This document shows positions 1 to 10,875 of a DNA stretch of 64,000 bases, in pieces. The notes beneath the pieces were generated by a model that worked only from the letters and a program-made list of their open reading frames with translations, ran no database searches and had not been told where the DNA came from. The translations under genes were made by a program, and so were the position numbers. The stretch's first letter is position 1. Every line of letters begins with the position of its first letter. This DNA comes from Psettodes erumei (taxonomy: Eukaryota > Chordata > Actinopteri > Pleuronectiformes > Psettodidae), in contig JAFBJZ010000601.1 in assembly GCA_016785225.1 (NCBI GenBank), forward strand, positions 1,364,001-1,428,000, given 5' to 3'.

Positions 1-699
1 AGGTTGTGGCCTGCATCTGCAGCCCTCCCTCATCTCCGCTCGTGCAGGTTCCGATCACTTCCACCTTCATATTGGAAGTGACAGGCCACTCAAGGAGAGG
101 TGTCTTTGCTCCCCCCATCAGCAGCCACACAACCCCACTCAGAGCTGTCAGTTTTATTACATATCACCAGGATGGGGGGTGGGGCGCACTAAACATGTCG
201 TCTGTCCTGCCTCACATCTGCCAATACACATACCACCTGTCTCCACTGTGTATGCCTCTATCACTCTCCTGCTCTGCTGTCCTCCAGAAATTCAACAAAC
301 CGCACCTTTCTCTTCATCTGTCTGTCTCTGTTAAACTTTTAGTGGCCGTCTCTCTTTTTTTCTTTCTTTCTTTCTCCCAAATTTAAACAAATTACAACTC
401 ATTTGTATTTTTCCTCTCTCTTTCTTGTGCTTTTCCTGTCCCCTCAATGCACAACTCATTCACCAACTTTTCATGCTTATGGCAGCTCATTACACAGACA
501 GAGCTACCTGTCTTCCCTCTGTGGACAAGGAGAGCAGTGGTGGCTCCCCAGGGTTCAAACGTTGACATGCTAAGTGATAGGAAGCTAGTTAAGTTAGTGG
601 AGCCTCTGAAGCATCGGTGCCAAACTCTTTTCCACAAAGACAAAAATACATGTTGTTTACTTAAGTATTTATTTTCTTGTCCCTTTTCTCTCTCCCCAG
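1..699 (+). other. Intron of the CHST8-like gene (5' part not in window)
   Basis: Sequence upstream of the 38-nt CHST8 exon. It ends in a pyrimidine-rich tract and an AG acceptor at 698-699. The exon encoding the N-terminal cytoplasmic tail and signal anchor was looked for here and not found, so it should lie before position 1. The open frames in this stretch have no homology I recognise and look like chance. Confidence 0.55.
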
Positions 700-737
700 G
701 TGTGAAGCTTGGAAGCACACCACGGCAATCCAGAGAG
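700..737 (+). CDS. chst8: CHST8-like sulfotransferase, small internal exon (38 nt)
   Basis: The exon is flanked by a pyrimidine tract plus AG (698-699) and GT (738-739). Read in the frame that joins exon 2234-3379, it encodes GVKLGSTPRQSRE, where the first Gly codon takes one base from the preceding exon. From memory, human CHST8 has a similar segment (G-I-K-F then P-R-Q) just after its signal anchor, which supports both the exon and its phase. It should code for the start of the luminal stem. The exon ends in phase 0 and the next exon begins in phase 0, so the splice keeps the frame. The remaining doubt is that the exon is very short and the match rests on a few residues. Confidence 0.6.
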
Positions 738-2233
738 GTACATGTTTACTCCATTTCTCCCAAAACACAGCTGCGCAGGTTGCTCCCACCTGTTATCTAT
801 AACAAAAAAGTGATTGTCGGCCTTGTATCTCTCAGCATGTCCGATAGCATCTGTGTAGAGAGGCTGACCTCACACTGTGCATTCAGCCACTCAGACTTTA
901 CTCAGTAAACTGTCTCAGTTGAAGCAGGCCTCAGCTCCCCAGGGTGTGACCACATCAAGAAATGTTATTGTTGTTTATGTGTTTTCATCTTCCACATGAG
1001 AAGTTTTCTTTTGTTTAGTTTATATCCATTATTATCCATACCATTTGTTATAATCAGTTATGAATAGACCTGCATTTGTAAATAATAGTCATATAGATGA
1101 CTTTTGTTTAAGAAGCTCTTTTTTTGCATAATGCTTTTCAAGCAATGACTACTGGATAACAATAAGGGCTAACTAATTAATTAATTAATACTAACTGATT
1201 ATCCATACCTTTGTGAATATGCACCTTTTGAGGTCAGTTCCTGTGTTTTTGACAGCTATATGCACTGAAAACAGTTTGAAGCCATGAAGTGTTATCTCCC
1301 TGGACAAAAAAAATTAAAACGCTACATTTTCATTGAACAATTGCAGGGGGTAAAATCTGTTTTAATTTTCCAAGTCTCATTATAAAAGCATATATGGGGG
1401 ATTTGAATCAGGCCTTTAAACCAAGACCATCTATAAACTAGGTTTCTATGTCAGACATGCAGTGCTTGTACTACAGTATCTGGTCTTAGCTGACCCCTGC
1501 TTGCTCTTATCTGTGTTATGATCATCAGCACCGATAGAAGTGTTACATCAGTCAAACCATGAAAATGTGAATAGTGAGTAGGTAACTGTCCCATGCTTGC
1601 CTGGGTCATTAAACAGACAGGGATGAACCACTCCCTCCTTTTCCCCCCTCCAGATGTCCCTGCAGATGAAAGAATATGGCAATTGAAGTCAGGAGGAGGA
1701 TGAGCCAAGATTCATGATGGTCTCATCACCTTCTCTGTTGTAAAATTAAAATTATATATCTAGACCATTGGCTTTATGATGCCATTACAGCATTTAATTG
1801 AAATAAAATGTCAAAATGCATGATGGCCTTGGGCATCATCTGATGGTAATCAGGCAGTAGATGATTCTAATTTAGATTCCCCATTAAGTGTTTATAAGAC
1901 ATTTATATGATATTACAGCTCACTTTATTGATAGGTCATGGATGGCATTGGGCAGTTTGTGACATTTGAATAACAAAGTTAGACTTTTGTCAAAGGTGTG
2001 GTGAAAGAGCACCATCAAGTGGCCTATTGTAAGCACTGAAAATCCAGGGAGGGAAAATGGGGTTGTTTCTGGTAATAAAGCTCAGATTCACCACTTTATT
2101 AAGAAAATTGTATAAATTGTATAAATTTTTCTTGTATATATATATCCACATAACCAAATGAAGATGTTGTTTGTTTGGTCTAAAGACGTGTCTGCTATTG
2201 TCTAATACATCCTGTGTTTTCATTGTTTTACAG
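738..2233 (+). other. CHST8-like intron
   Basis: A 1.5-kb AT-rich intron with GT at 738-739 and AG at 2232-2233 after a TTTTCATTGTTTTAC-like tract. It contains no gene that I can support. A short run of ATTA repeats lies near 1172-1190. Confidence 0.55.
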
Positions 2234-3379
2234 ACTCTTTCTACTCAGGGCAGAGAAAGAGGCAAATCTGACAATTACCTGGACAACCGCGCAGCAGAAG
2301 GCCTCTTGTCCAGCCCAATCCCTCCAATGCAGTTCCCACATTTTGAAAAGAGTAGACAGACAGCCATCCCTGCATCCAGAGAGCAGGACGTAGGCCCCCT
2401 TCATGTCTCCAAGAGACACCGCAAACTTCTGAAAACAAGCCCCCCAATCAGTCACACCAACCATAATGTTTCCTCATCTTCTTCTTCCTCCTTATCCTTC
2501 ATTTCTTCCTCCTCTGCCTCAGGCTCTTTTTCCCCTGAGAGCTGGAAAAAGCTCTCCGATACCATGGAAGCCCGGCGGCAACTGATGAAGGAGATGTGTG
2601 CTAAGTACAAAAGCAGCATCTCCAGGACCATCACACGTCATCACGTGAAACACCTCTTTGTGGAGGACAAGTACAAATTGTTGTATTGCCAGGTGCCCAA
2701 GGCAGGCTGTTCCAACTGGAAGAGGACCTTGATGGTGCTGGCAGGCCAGGCTTCCAATACTCAGAGCATTAAACATGACACAGTCCACTATGGCCACCAT
2801 CTCAAGAAGCTTGACAGCTTTGACCGACAGGGAATCATGCACCGATTGGAAACTTACACCAAAGTCATGTTTGTCCGAGAACCCTTGGAGAGGATGGTGT
2901 CAGCTTATAGGGACAAGTTTGAAAATCCAAACAATTACTATCATTCATTGTTTGGGAAACCCATCATCTCCAAGTACAGGGTGAACCCATCCTGGACAGC
3001 CCTGAAGACAGGCAGTGGTGTCACATTTAAGGAGTTTGTCCAGTACCTTCTGGATGTCCACCGGCCTGTAGGAATGGACATCCACTGGGAGCAGGCAAAC
3101 CAGCTCTGCAACCCTTGTCTCATAGACTATGACTTTATCGGCAAGTTTGAAAACATGGAAGAAGAGTCCAACTTTCTGCTGCGATGGACTGGGGCACCAC
3201 CAAATCTTACGCTGCCTAGTTTTAAAGATAGGAACCCAACCGACAAGAGGACCTCTATGCAGATCACACAAAAATACTTCTCACAGGTCAGTATGTTGGA
3301 GAGACAGCGAGTCTATGACTTCTACTACATGGACTATTTGATGTTTAACTACTCCAAGCCTTTTAAAGATTTATATTGA
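2234..3379 (+). CDS. chst8: CHST8-like N-acetylgalactosamine-4-O-sulfotransferase, terminal catalytic exon
   Basis: This exon encodes 381 residues and the stop (TGA 3377-3379). The family transfers sulfate from PAPS to the 4-OH of terminal GalNAc on N-glycans such as those of LH and TSH, and works in the Golgi lumen as a type II membrane protein. The 5'-phosphosulfate-binding loop is visible as VPKAGCSNWKR (about 2693-2725). The 3'-phosphate-binding segment is FVREPLERMVSAYRDKF (about 2870-2920). Other family signatures are GMDIHW, CLIDYDFIGKFE and the end YDFYYMDYLMFNYSKPFKDLY. The C-terminus ending KPF-x-DLY matches CHST8 rather than CHST9 as I remember them. The stem has a poly-Ser stretch (2469-2532) not seen in the mammalian protein. 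The exon starts at the AG acceptor 2232-2233; the in-frame ATG at 2171 is intronic. With the small exon and an outside N-terminus, the total would be close to the human 424 residues. The same-strand neighbour KCTD15 fits conserved linkage. Confidence 0.93.
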   Translation, partial: TLSTQGRERGKSDNYLDNRAAEGLLSSPIPPMQFPHFEKSRQTAIPASREQDVGPLHVSKRHRKLLKTSPPISHTNHNVSSSSSSSLSFISSSSASGSFSPESWKKLSDTMEARRQLMKEMCAKYKSSISRTITRHHVKHLFVEDKYKLLYCQVPKAGCSNWKRTLMVLAGQASNTQSIKHDTVHYGHHLKKLDSFDRQGIMHRLETYTKVMFVREPLERMVSAYRDKFENPNNYYHSLFGKPIISKYRVNPSWTALKTGSGVTFKEFVQYLLDVHRPVGMDIHWEQANQLCNPCLIDYDFIGKFENMEEESNFLLRWTGAPPNLTLPSFKDRNPTDKRTSMQITQKYFSQVSMLERQRVYDFYYMDYLMFNYSKPFKDLY

Positions 3380-3960
3380 CTGACTCCTTTCAAGACTCTT
3401 GAATCACAGTCACATTCCACTCTGTCTTCATCTCTACCATGATATTAATCTTACTATAAAGATGCTCAATCACATGCTCACATGGATCTTTAAATCTAAG
3501 CACAGAGATCAGAGAGACCCAACTTCCTCTGAATTTCACAAAAGCTGCTTTTTATGAAAACATTTCTACCAGATTATCTTCATTTTTTGACAACTATGAG
3601 ATGAAAAGATTCATGTGATGTCATATTAAATACTCTAAACTGTCCTAAAATGCAAAGTATTTATTCACCATAGACGTGGTGAGAAGGGAGATTGCAAGTA
3701 TAAATGTTATGTTTCTAAAAAGTTTATTGTAGTTGAACAGGTTTTAAATTATGCCTTTCTGTGAGTCAAATAACATTTGCAAATGTGTTTTATTGTTATA
3801 TTTAACACAGGTGCAACAAATGGATGGGGTTTTATTTCATTTCCAATTTTATTCCTAAGTTAAGATATGATTTTAGTATATAGCATATTATGTGTGTACC
3901 ATCAACCTTCAGACTAACCATACCACAACATGTTAAATAAATTCTCCTTAGTCTTAATTT
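3380..3960 (+). other. Probable CHST8-like 3' UTR
   Basis: An AT-rich stretch directly after the stop codon with no coding potential. The first clear AATAAA lies 557 bases downstream of the stop. The real transcript could be longer, because further AT-rich sequence follows. Confidence 0.55.
3936..3941 (+). terminator. Candidate polyadenylation signal of CHST8-like gene
   Basis: A canonical AATAAA hexamer in the context TGTTAAATAAATTC, followed by a T-rich stretch. It is the first canonical hexamer after the stop codon. Confidence 0.5.
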
Positions 3961-5134
3961 TTAGTCACATTTGAATTATTTACATTTGGTATTTGACTTA
4001 CAGCAAGTAAGGCATTAGTATACCTCTATGTATCAGTGCACACTAATACAGATATTTCATGTAAATGGTTTTACTAAACATAAAGATTAACAAAATGAAA
4101 AATTAAATAGTATAAATTCTAAAAAGGTGTCAAGTGCTGCCCACTTGGAGCTGCATGCACTTATTGTAGCATTTTTTACTTCTAACTTTGTTGGTTAGTT
4201 TTCTGCTTTAGTCTAACACATACAGAATATTGCTCAAGGTCTCCCATCACCAGAGGTATTTACTTGGGTCGTTAAATGCAGGACATCCAGGAACTTGCAG
4301 GGTACAAAGTGTTGCTGCCAATGTCTCTTAATGCCTGTTCATGTTTCAGACTAACTAATCCTTATGTTTCTGTTGTCAGTATTGGTAACCAAGTTGCAAA
4401 AATAGACAGAAAATAACAGCAGCACAAAAATGGATGTTTATATTCGGTGTCATTATGTTTGAATTTTTAAGAGGGATGGGAAAAAGAAGAGTATGCCCAG
4501 TCTTCTCCATGTATCATACCAAACACCCCCTGAGCAGCTATCACTTACAGATCTCACGCTCTCCGTAACTCTGTACCCTCTTTATGTATCACATCTCTTC
4601 TACTTCACTGTCGTCTTTTTTCTGACACTACTGTGTAAAATTGTATAATGGGCATTCAGATGACTATATATTTTTCTATGTATTTCTAAAATATATATAT
4701 ATATATATATATAAATTCAGTGTTTCTTGGTGAAGGTATGTTTATTTCCTTTTTGATGTCATTAATCGTTCTTTCAATAATACCAGTGTAGAGTGTTGTG
4801 TAACTGAAGATTTTCTTTCCAAAACAAAATATCCACCAGTTTAAAAGCACAAGTCTTGAGCAAAGTAAATGAATGAAAAAAATATAGGTATCATTTAAAG
4901 CACTGAAGAAAAGTCTGATTGATGAATAGATATTACTAGGTGCTTCGGAGGTAAACAATTATTTAGTGACAATGGATGTGAAGTTTTGGAAATAGCTCTT
5001 TAATCACTTTTCCCTGATCTCTTTGGTCTCCGTAGAATAATAGATCCTGTACAGATGAGCTGCGTTCCACCTTGTTACTCATTCTGGCTACTGACATCTT
5101 TACCCATAGCAACTCCACAACTCCACTATATACA

Positions 5135-5192
<58 letters not shown>

Positions 5193-6669
5193 TGTCTGTC
5201 TGTCTGTCTGTCTCTCTGTCTGTCGTGTATATGCTATACAGAATAAGCTGATTAGATGTTTTACAATCTTTTAATATCTTTTGGGAGCATACACACAACG
5301 CTAACAGTCACAATTTGCAGGTACAAAATCCTGTGTGTAATGTTACCAGGCTGGTATATTCCCAACACGCCACCCAAATGGCACTGAAGTAAACTTCTTG
5401 TGAACTTTTTTTTCTTAAGCACTACCTGATGCAGGTCAGATACCCTGTGACCACACACAATGTGTACTAGAAACTGCACAGAGAGTGGCAAAGTTCTAAG
5501 CATTCAAACTCAAACATAATTAAATTAGGCCTCTATTACACTTCTGTATTACACTGAACATGTCTAAGATACTATTATATATGATTTCATATGAGGGCAA
5601 AAGAAACTGAATTATTTTGCAGACTTTATGTAGTGTAAATCTTCAAGATTATATTGACTGAATGGAGAGCTCACCCGAGGTTTGAAAAAAGAAGAATTGA
5701 GTTTAAATCTTCTTGGGTCACAGTTTATGCTTACTGTACAGGGAGTGGTATGGAAACATGATGAAATATGATGCCAGAGTAATAAACAGAAATACAAAAA
5801 TACAGAATACAAACAAATACACACATCTGGCTACAGTCCAAGTGGGTTACAGAATATTTCTATAAGGGCATGATACAAAGATTAATTCAATCTACTGTGA
5901 TACTGGGAACAATCTAAGGCTGTTTTCCAATAAAGTAGCAGCAACTATTCAGATATATGCTTTGCAGTTCACTAAAAATGTGTTTTATGTAACAAAATGC
6001 TTTATAAAGCAATGTGTTTGCCTATGAGTAAATTCATATTATTTAAATCTATACACACTATAATAATCAACCTTTGAAGACTTTTATGAGCTTTGGTGGT
6101 ATTACCCTTTCACATTGATGGTAATTGTATGAACTTTTGTCAGTATAGTGTTTGGGCTTTTGCAATCCCAAAATCTAATCTTTGTTTAGATTGTGGTTAG
6201 ATTCTTTGTAGGTATAACCAATCTCTGGCCAAAACAGCTATTGCATTATGATGAGTATTACTCTTGCAAATGCTCTGTCAGTCCCTGCCCCCCAGCTAAT
6301 GAAGCTTTCTTGGTACAGTATGTGGGTGTGTGGAAAGATTTATCAAAAGCATAATTACAGTAACAAGTGAATGTATAACTGTTTATTGTCGGTGCAAAAG
6401 TGTATAAATCATGATCTTAAGCCCTTTGCCTTATTTTTCACTGCCAATCAAGTGGTGTATTTCAGGAAGACATTCTTCAGGTGGTTATAATTTCTGGCTG
6501 ATGAGTGTCTACTAATAAACTGTCTTTAGCATTTTCAACATGTGTATATTGTTGTTTTTTCACTTTGATTTTGTAACTTTGGAGAGGATAAGAATCAGTA
6601 GTAGTAGCTTTGGTTATTGTTTGTCTGTATTTGCATTTGTGGATTTTTTAATTCAATGTGTTTTTGAAT
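3961..6669. other. Intergenic, AT-rich, no gene seen
   Basis: No conserved open frame, RNA gene or full transposon was recognised. The stretch contains an (AT)n run at 4690-4713 and the compound (TG)n/(TCTG)n tract at 5137-5224. The short open frames here are low-complexity or chance. Confidence 0.5.
5137..5224. repeat. Compound microsatellite (TG)n(TCTG)n
   Basis: About 27 TG units (5137-5190) run directly into TCTG units (5191-5224). Open frames across it on either strand are repeat artefacts. Confidence 0.95.
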
Positions 6670-6885
6670 TTAAGCTGAATGCTAAAATTAGCATGCTTAT
6701 ATGCTCACAATGGCAATGCTGCCATGCTGATATCAAGTATGACGTCCCTATTTTAGTTCAGCATGTTAGCATGCTAAAATTTGTTAACAAGAATTAAGCA
6801 CAAAGAAACTAGACTCCTGAGGGAGACATGAATGTCAACATAATTTCATGGCAAGAGTTGAGATATTTCCTTACAAAGTACAAAC
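6670..6885 (+). repeat. Teleost dispersed repeat of the AGCATGCTAA type
   Basis: The segment has the recurring words TTAGCATGCT and GCATGTTAGCATGC, then CTCCTGAGGGAGACATGAAT, TTTCATGGCAA and GTTGAGATATTTCC. I recognise these as parts of a common ray-finned fish repeat. A second, fuller copy in the opposite orientation sits at 56694-57040, which confirms that it is a repeat within this window. Confidence 0.65.
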
Positions 6886-6922
6886 CTGGCATTTCAGCCA
6901 GGATCTACTACTGTGTTTCCAT

Positions 6923-7115
6923 CAGTCCATTTTAATAATGCTTATCCAAGCACCCAGGTTGCAATCCCATCCAACTACACCCCAGACAGGTCGCCAATCA
7001 CATGGCACATAGAGACAAACAACCATTTACACTCAGAGTCACATCTACAGACAAATTGAGTCAGCAACCAACCGAACCTGCATGTTTTTTGGTGGTGGGT
7101 GTAAGCCAGAGAAAT
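6923..7115 (+). repeat. Teleost dispersed repeat (copy A)
   Basis: The segment starts near CCATCAGTCCATTTTAATAA. It carries ACAGGTCGCCAATCACATGG, CATTTACACTCAGAGTCACA and ACCTGCATGTTTTTTGG. These are decayed forms of a very common fish repeat with the motifs 'cattcacactcacattcaca' and 'cctgcatgtctttggac'. A second copy in the same orientation lies at 10692-10875. Confidence 0.65.
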
Positions 7116-7199
7116 ACAAGCAGTTATAAAACCCGGTCGGCACGGCCCGGTTCCAATACTGTGCCGGGGTTTTTTTGGCCCTTACAAAAAAATAAATAG

Positions 7200-8100
7200 T
7201 AAGAGAACATTGCCAAGAAAACAATGAAGTGTTTATGAAATACTTTTTAGAATTTTTTTTGGTATATTTATAACATATTATACAATAACATTTGTGACAT
7301 TCACCTTTTTATGACCATTCTACACTGACCTATTGTTATATCTTCAACACATATACTACAAAGTGTTTATGAAATGCTATTCTGTGATGTTTTCATGCGT
7401 ATTTTGCTCATGTTAAACTTTGACATTTTTCACATTTATACTAAAAAATTTACTATTTTTTATGACATAGTATACAATGACTTTTTCCATTTTTATGACA
7501 TACTGTACTGTGCTGTTTTTCTTGTTTTTATTACATACTATACCATGACCTTTTATGCAGTTTAAACACAAATTCACTGATGAGGTGTTTATAAAACACT
7601 AATCTGTGCTATTTTCATGCATTTTTACATCATAAACATTTTGATATTTTTTCTGGTTTTAACGATACACTATACTATGGCATTTTTAGTGTTTTAACAC
7701 ATATAATACCATTAAGTTATGAAGTTTTTACAAAACACTGTTCTGTGATTTGATGCGTTTATTTTTAATTTAAGTTTTGACATTTTTTGCATTTTTATGT
7801 CATCCTAAACTATTAACTTGCATTTTCAACACATATTACACCATGAAGTGTTTACAAAACACTGTTATGTGTTGTTTCATACATTTTAGGGCCAATTAAT
7901 TTTTTTTATTTTTAAAACATACTATACTATGGCATTATTTCTCATTTTTGTGACATACTATACTATGAACTTTTCTGTGATGTTTTCATGCGTTTTTAGG
8001 GCAAATTAAATTCTGACATTTTTTGTATTTTCAAGACATAGTATACTATGGCATTTTTTCTTGTTTTTAGTACAAACTGTACTATGACATTTTTTGCAAA
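7200..8100. repeat. Degenerate AT-rich tandem array, unit about 131 bp
   Basis: The words AACACATATNATACCATNAAG, GTTTACAAAACACTGTTCTG, TTTTCATGCGTTTTTAG and GACATACTATACTATGGC recur in order. Corresponding points at 7565, 7696 and 7828 are 131-132 bases apart. The first unit, near 7350, is longer (about 216). The units have diverged strongly, so the array is old. A related fragment occurs at 10410-10510. Confidence 0.7.
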
Positions 8101-8374
8101 GTGTCCTTGTGGCTTAGTGACCTGCCACAATTCTTACATTTAGAGAAAATAAAATATACTCTCAAGGGGTCCAGGGACAAATTCTTTTCTGTCTGGGATC
8201 TGATGTTGAAGCATTTAGGTAAACTTAAAACTGTACCCACTTAATGACCACTTAGCAGTCATCTTGCATTTGTATTTGTGACTGTGACTGAATCCATGTG
8301 AACCAGTCTTGTTTAGTGCACAACTTCAGTATTGGCGAGCCTCAGTATATGCTCTTTTCTTATACAGTCATGGA

Positions 8375-9960
8375 AAAAATTATTAGACCACCCTTGTTTT
8401 CTTCAATTTCTTGTTCATTTTAATGCCTGGTACCACTAAAGGTACATTTGTTTCGACAAATATAATGATAACCAAAATAGCTGATAAGAGTATAATTCAA
8501 GAGCTGATATCTCGACATTTTCCATGGTTTTCTTGATAATAACCAAAATCACGTAAGTTCTTACATCAATAGCTATGGCATTGTACTGCCAAAGACAGTG
8601 CTTTTAGGCATTCCATGTTTTCTTTTCTGTCTCTTTTAGTCACATGATACACACAGGAGTGATTGGATAACCATTGTTTTTGATGACTGCAGCCATGCGT
8701 CTTGGCATGCTCTCCACCAGCTTCTGACATTGTTCTGCTGTCACAGCAGCCCATTCCTGTTGCACAAATTCAAACAAATTTGCTTTGTTTTTGGGCTTGT
8801 GGCTCTCCATTTTGAGTTTGATGATTTTCCACAGGTTTTCCATTGGATTTAGATCTGGTGATTGACCAGGCCAAGGCATGGTTTGAATGTTCTGGTTCTC
8901 CATCCAGGCTTTAACTGACCTTGCCGTGTGGCAAGGGGCATCGTCATGTTGGAAAATCCAGTCATTCGAGGCAGGAAAGAGTTTTCCAGCTGATGGAAGA
9001 AGACTGCTTTCAAGACTAGCCCTGTACATGACCTGGTTTATTCGCCCTTCACACAATTGCATTTGCCCTGTTCCACCCATACTGAAACAACCCCAGATCA
9101 TCACTGATGTTTTACTGTAGGGGCAAGACAGTCTTGTTTGTAAGCTTTTCCAGGCTTCCTCCTAACCAGTAAGTTGGCTGGAGTGGGCATCAACTCAAAA
9201 TTGGATTCATCACTGAAGAGAACCTTAGCCCAATCATCAACAGTCCAATCCTTGTGATCCCTAGCAAAGAGTAACCGGGCCTTCTGCTGCCTTTCGTTGA
9301 TGAAGGGCTTCTTCCATGCCCTGTGTGACTTCAGACCAGCTTCAAGAAGTCGGTTTCAAACTGTCCTTGCCGAACAAGTCACGTTTCTCAACAGTACCCA
9401 CTCATTTTTAAGGTCCCTGGAGGTCTGACGACGATTCCTGACACAGGAACGGATGAGTGCACGGTCATCTCATGGGGTAGAAAGACGTTTCCTGCCTCGA
9501 CCAGCTAGCAATTTGGTAGTACCATGTTCGGCATGTTTTTTCTTGGTGTAATGAACGGCTGTCTTGGAGATCCTCAGTTTTTTGGCTACCTGTCTCTCAC
9601 TCATGCCACTTTCCAGCAGTGCCAAGATGGCTGCCTTTGTGGCTTCACATAATTCTTTTGTTTTAGGCATTATGTGAGAGCTGACAACTTCTGAGTTGTG
9701 CTGCGGCTTGAATGTAAAAAGGAAACCACTCCAGGCCTTTGCATGTGCAGTGCTGCTTATGACATGAAATGGCCTCTTGTATACCCTGGGAATACAATTC
9801 AGCTTAAGCATGTCAAATAGGACATAAAGTATTATGTAATCAGCTGCATTTTTTGTCGTGTTTATTGTATTCTTCAGGTAATATACCTTTAGTGGTACCA
9901 CGCATTAAAATGAACAAGAAATTGAAGAAAACAAGGGTGGTCTAATTTTTTCCATGTCTG
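8375..9960 (-). mobile_element. Tc1/mariner-type DNA transposon, full-length but inactive
   Basis: The element is 1586 bp, with terminal inverted repeats of about 80 bp that begin CAGTCATGGAAAAAATTATT at the left and CAGACATGGAAAAAATTAGA when the right end is read inward. They stay nearly identical through TGGTACCACTAAAGGTA, apart from a 3-base indel. It is flanked by TA on both sides, the target duplication expected for this superfamily. The only gene inside is a transposase relic on the - strand. Confidence 0.93.
8640..9670 (-). pseudogene. Tc1-type transposase, broken
   Basis: Reading the - strand from the ATG at 9668-9670 gives MPKTKELCEATKAAIL followed by a helix-turn-helix region (SERQVAKKLRISKTAV). 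The catalytic part includes LFSDESNF, FQHDDAPCHTA and SPDLNPMENLW, which carry the two Asp and the Glu of the DDE triad. Two in-frame TGA stops occur at 9470-9472 and 9356-9358; each stands where CGA (Arg) is expected from the family, as in CpG decay. A frameshift lies near 9105-9110, before MIWGCF, where a few bases appear to be missing. The protein would be about 340 residues if intact, the usual Tc1 size. The copy cannot make active transposase. Confidence 0.92.
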
Positions 9961-10409
9961 TATATATGTGTATATTGTCAAAATATTGTAATCAATATAA
10001 AAACAAATCCAGACTAAATAAAAGAAACAAAGGACCTAACTTTCTTATCTGAAGGAAATTATTTCTCCAAAACAATACAGAGGTGGCACCTTCCATAAAC
10101 CTAGTGTGTCTAGACAACACAAATTAACTAAATGGGCACTGTAACAGGTACCCAAACTTATGTATCCTCAACCCTCCCACTGCATTTCCCTTTCTAAAGT
10201 TTCTTTCATAAAGTTTAATAACACACAAAAGAAGCTTAGGTAGGCCATTGAGAAACAACAACAGTAAGGTGTCTTTCTTTTATTTACAGTTGTGTATCAT
10301 TATAGGCCATCATTCAAAAGAACCATCAGGTGGAATCCAAATCCTCTGGTTAGCACCAAGAGAAAAAACAGGGGTAAGGGGGGGAGAGAAAAGAACAATA
10401 GCACACAAA

Positions 10410-10510
10410 TGGGCCCTGCCTAGTGTAACACCTTACTATGACATTTTTCATGATGGTTTTATGCCTCACTATATTGCAGCTTTTTTATGATGTTTTACCA
10501 TTTTTACCTA
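10410..10510. repeat. Outlying fragment of the AT-rich array
   Basis: The words ACTATGACATTTTTCATGAT, TGGTTTTATGC and TGATGTTTTACC resemble the units at 7200-8100. This suggests that the array, or its parent element, once extended past the Tc1 insertion. Confidence 0.4.
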
Positions 10511-10691
10511 CAGCAAGGGGGTTATATTTTTGGCTCAGCCCATTTGTTTGTCTTTTTGTTTGTTAGTAGGATTATCAGATATCTAACTTGAATAACAATA
10601 CATTTTTGGGAGTGATCCAGCACAGTATCCTGACCAAGAAAATGGATTCTTCACCATTGTACGATAAGGTCATATATTACATTTTGAGTCA

Positions 10692-10875
10692 TATCTCCAT
10701 AACACATACAGAAAAGCAGCTATTCACACTCATAGTCACACCTATGGACAATTTAGAGTCACTATTCAATCAAACCTGCATGTTTCTGGTAGAATGGGAG
10801 GAAGCTGGAGTACCTGGCGAAAACCCATGGAGGCACAGGGAGAACATTCAAACACATGAAGGCCCTGCACCCATA
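10692..10875 (+). repeat. Teleost dispersed repeat (copy B)
   Basis: The segment carries CTATTCACACTCATAGTCAC, ACAATTTAGAGTCACTATTC, CCTGCATGTTTCTGG, GGGAGGAAGCTGGAGTACCT and GGCACAGGGAGAACATTCAA. It is a better preserved copy of the family at 6923-7115, in the same orientation. Confidence 0.7.

Noticed and set aside
6..386. Open frame of 126 codons at the window start
   Set aside because: No family signature, no fit to the missing CHST8 N-terminus, and its composition follows the C+T-rich sequence.
2171..2233. ATG at 2171 as the CHST8 start
   Set aside because: The sequence before 2234 is a typical intron end (TTTTCATTGTTTTACAG), and CHST8 needs an N-terminal membrane anchor that is absent here.
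5055..5246. Frames running through (TG)n tracts here and at 27.9, 29.3, 48.6 and 61.0 kb
   Set aside because: They are pure microsatellite translations (Cys-Val or His-Thr repeats).
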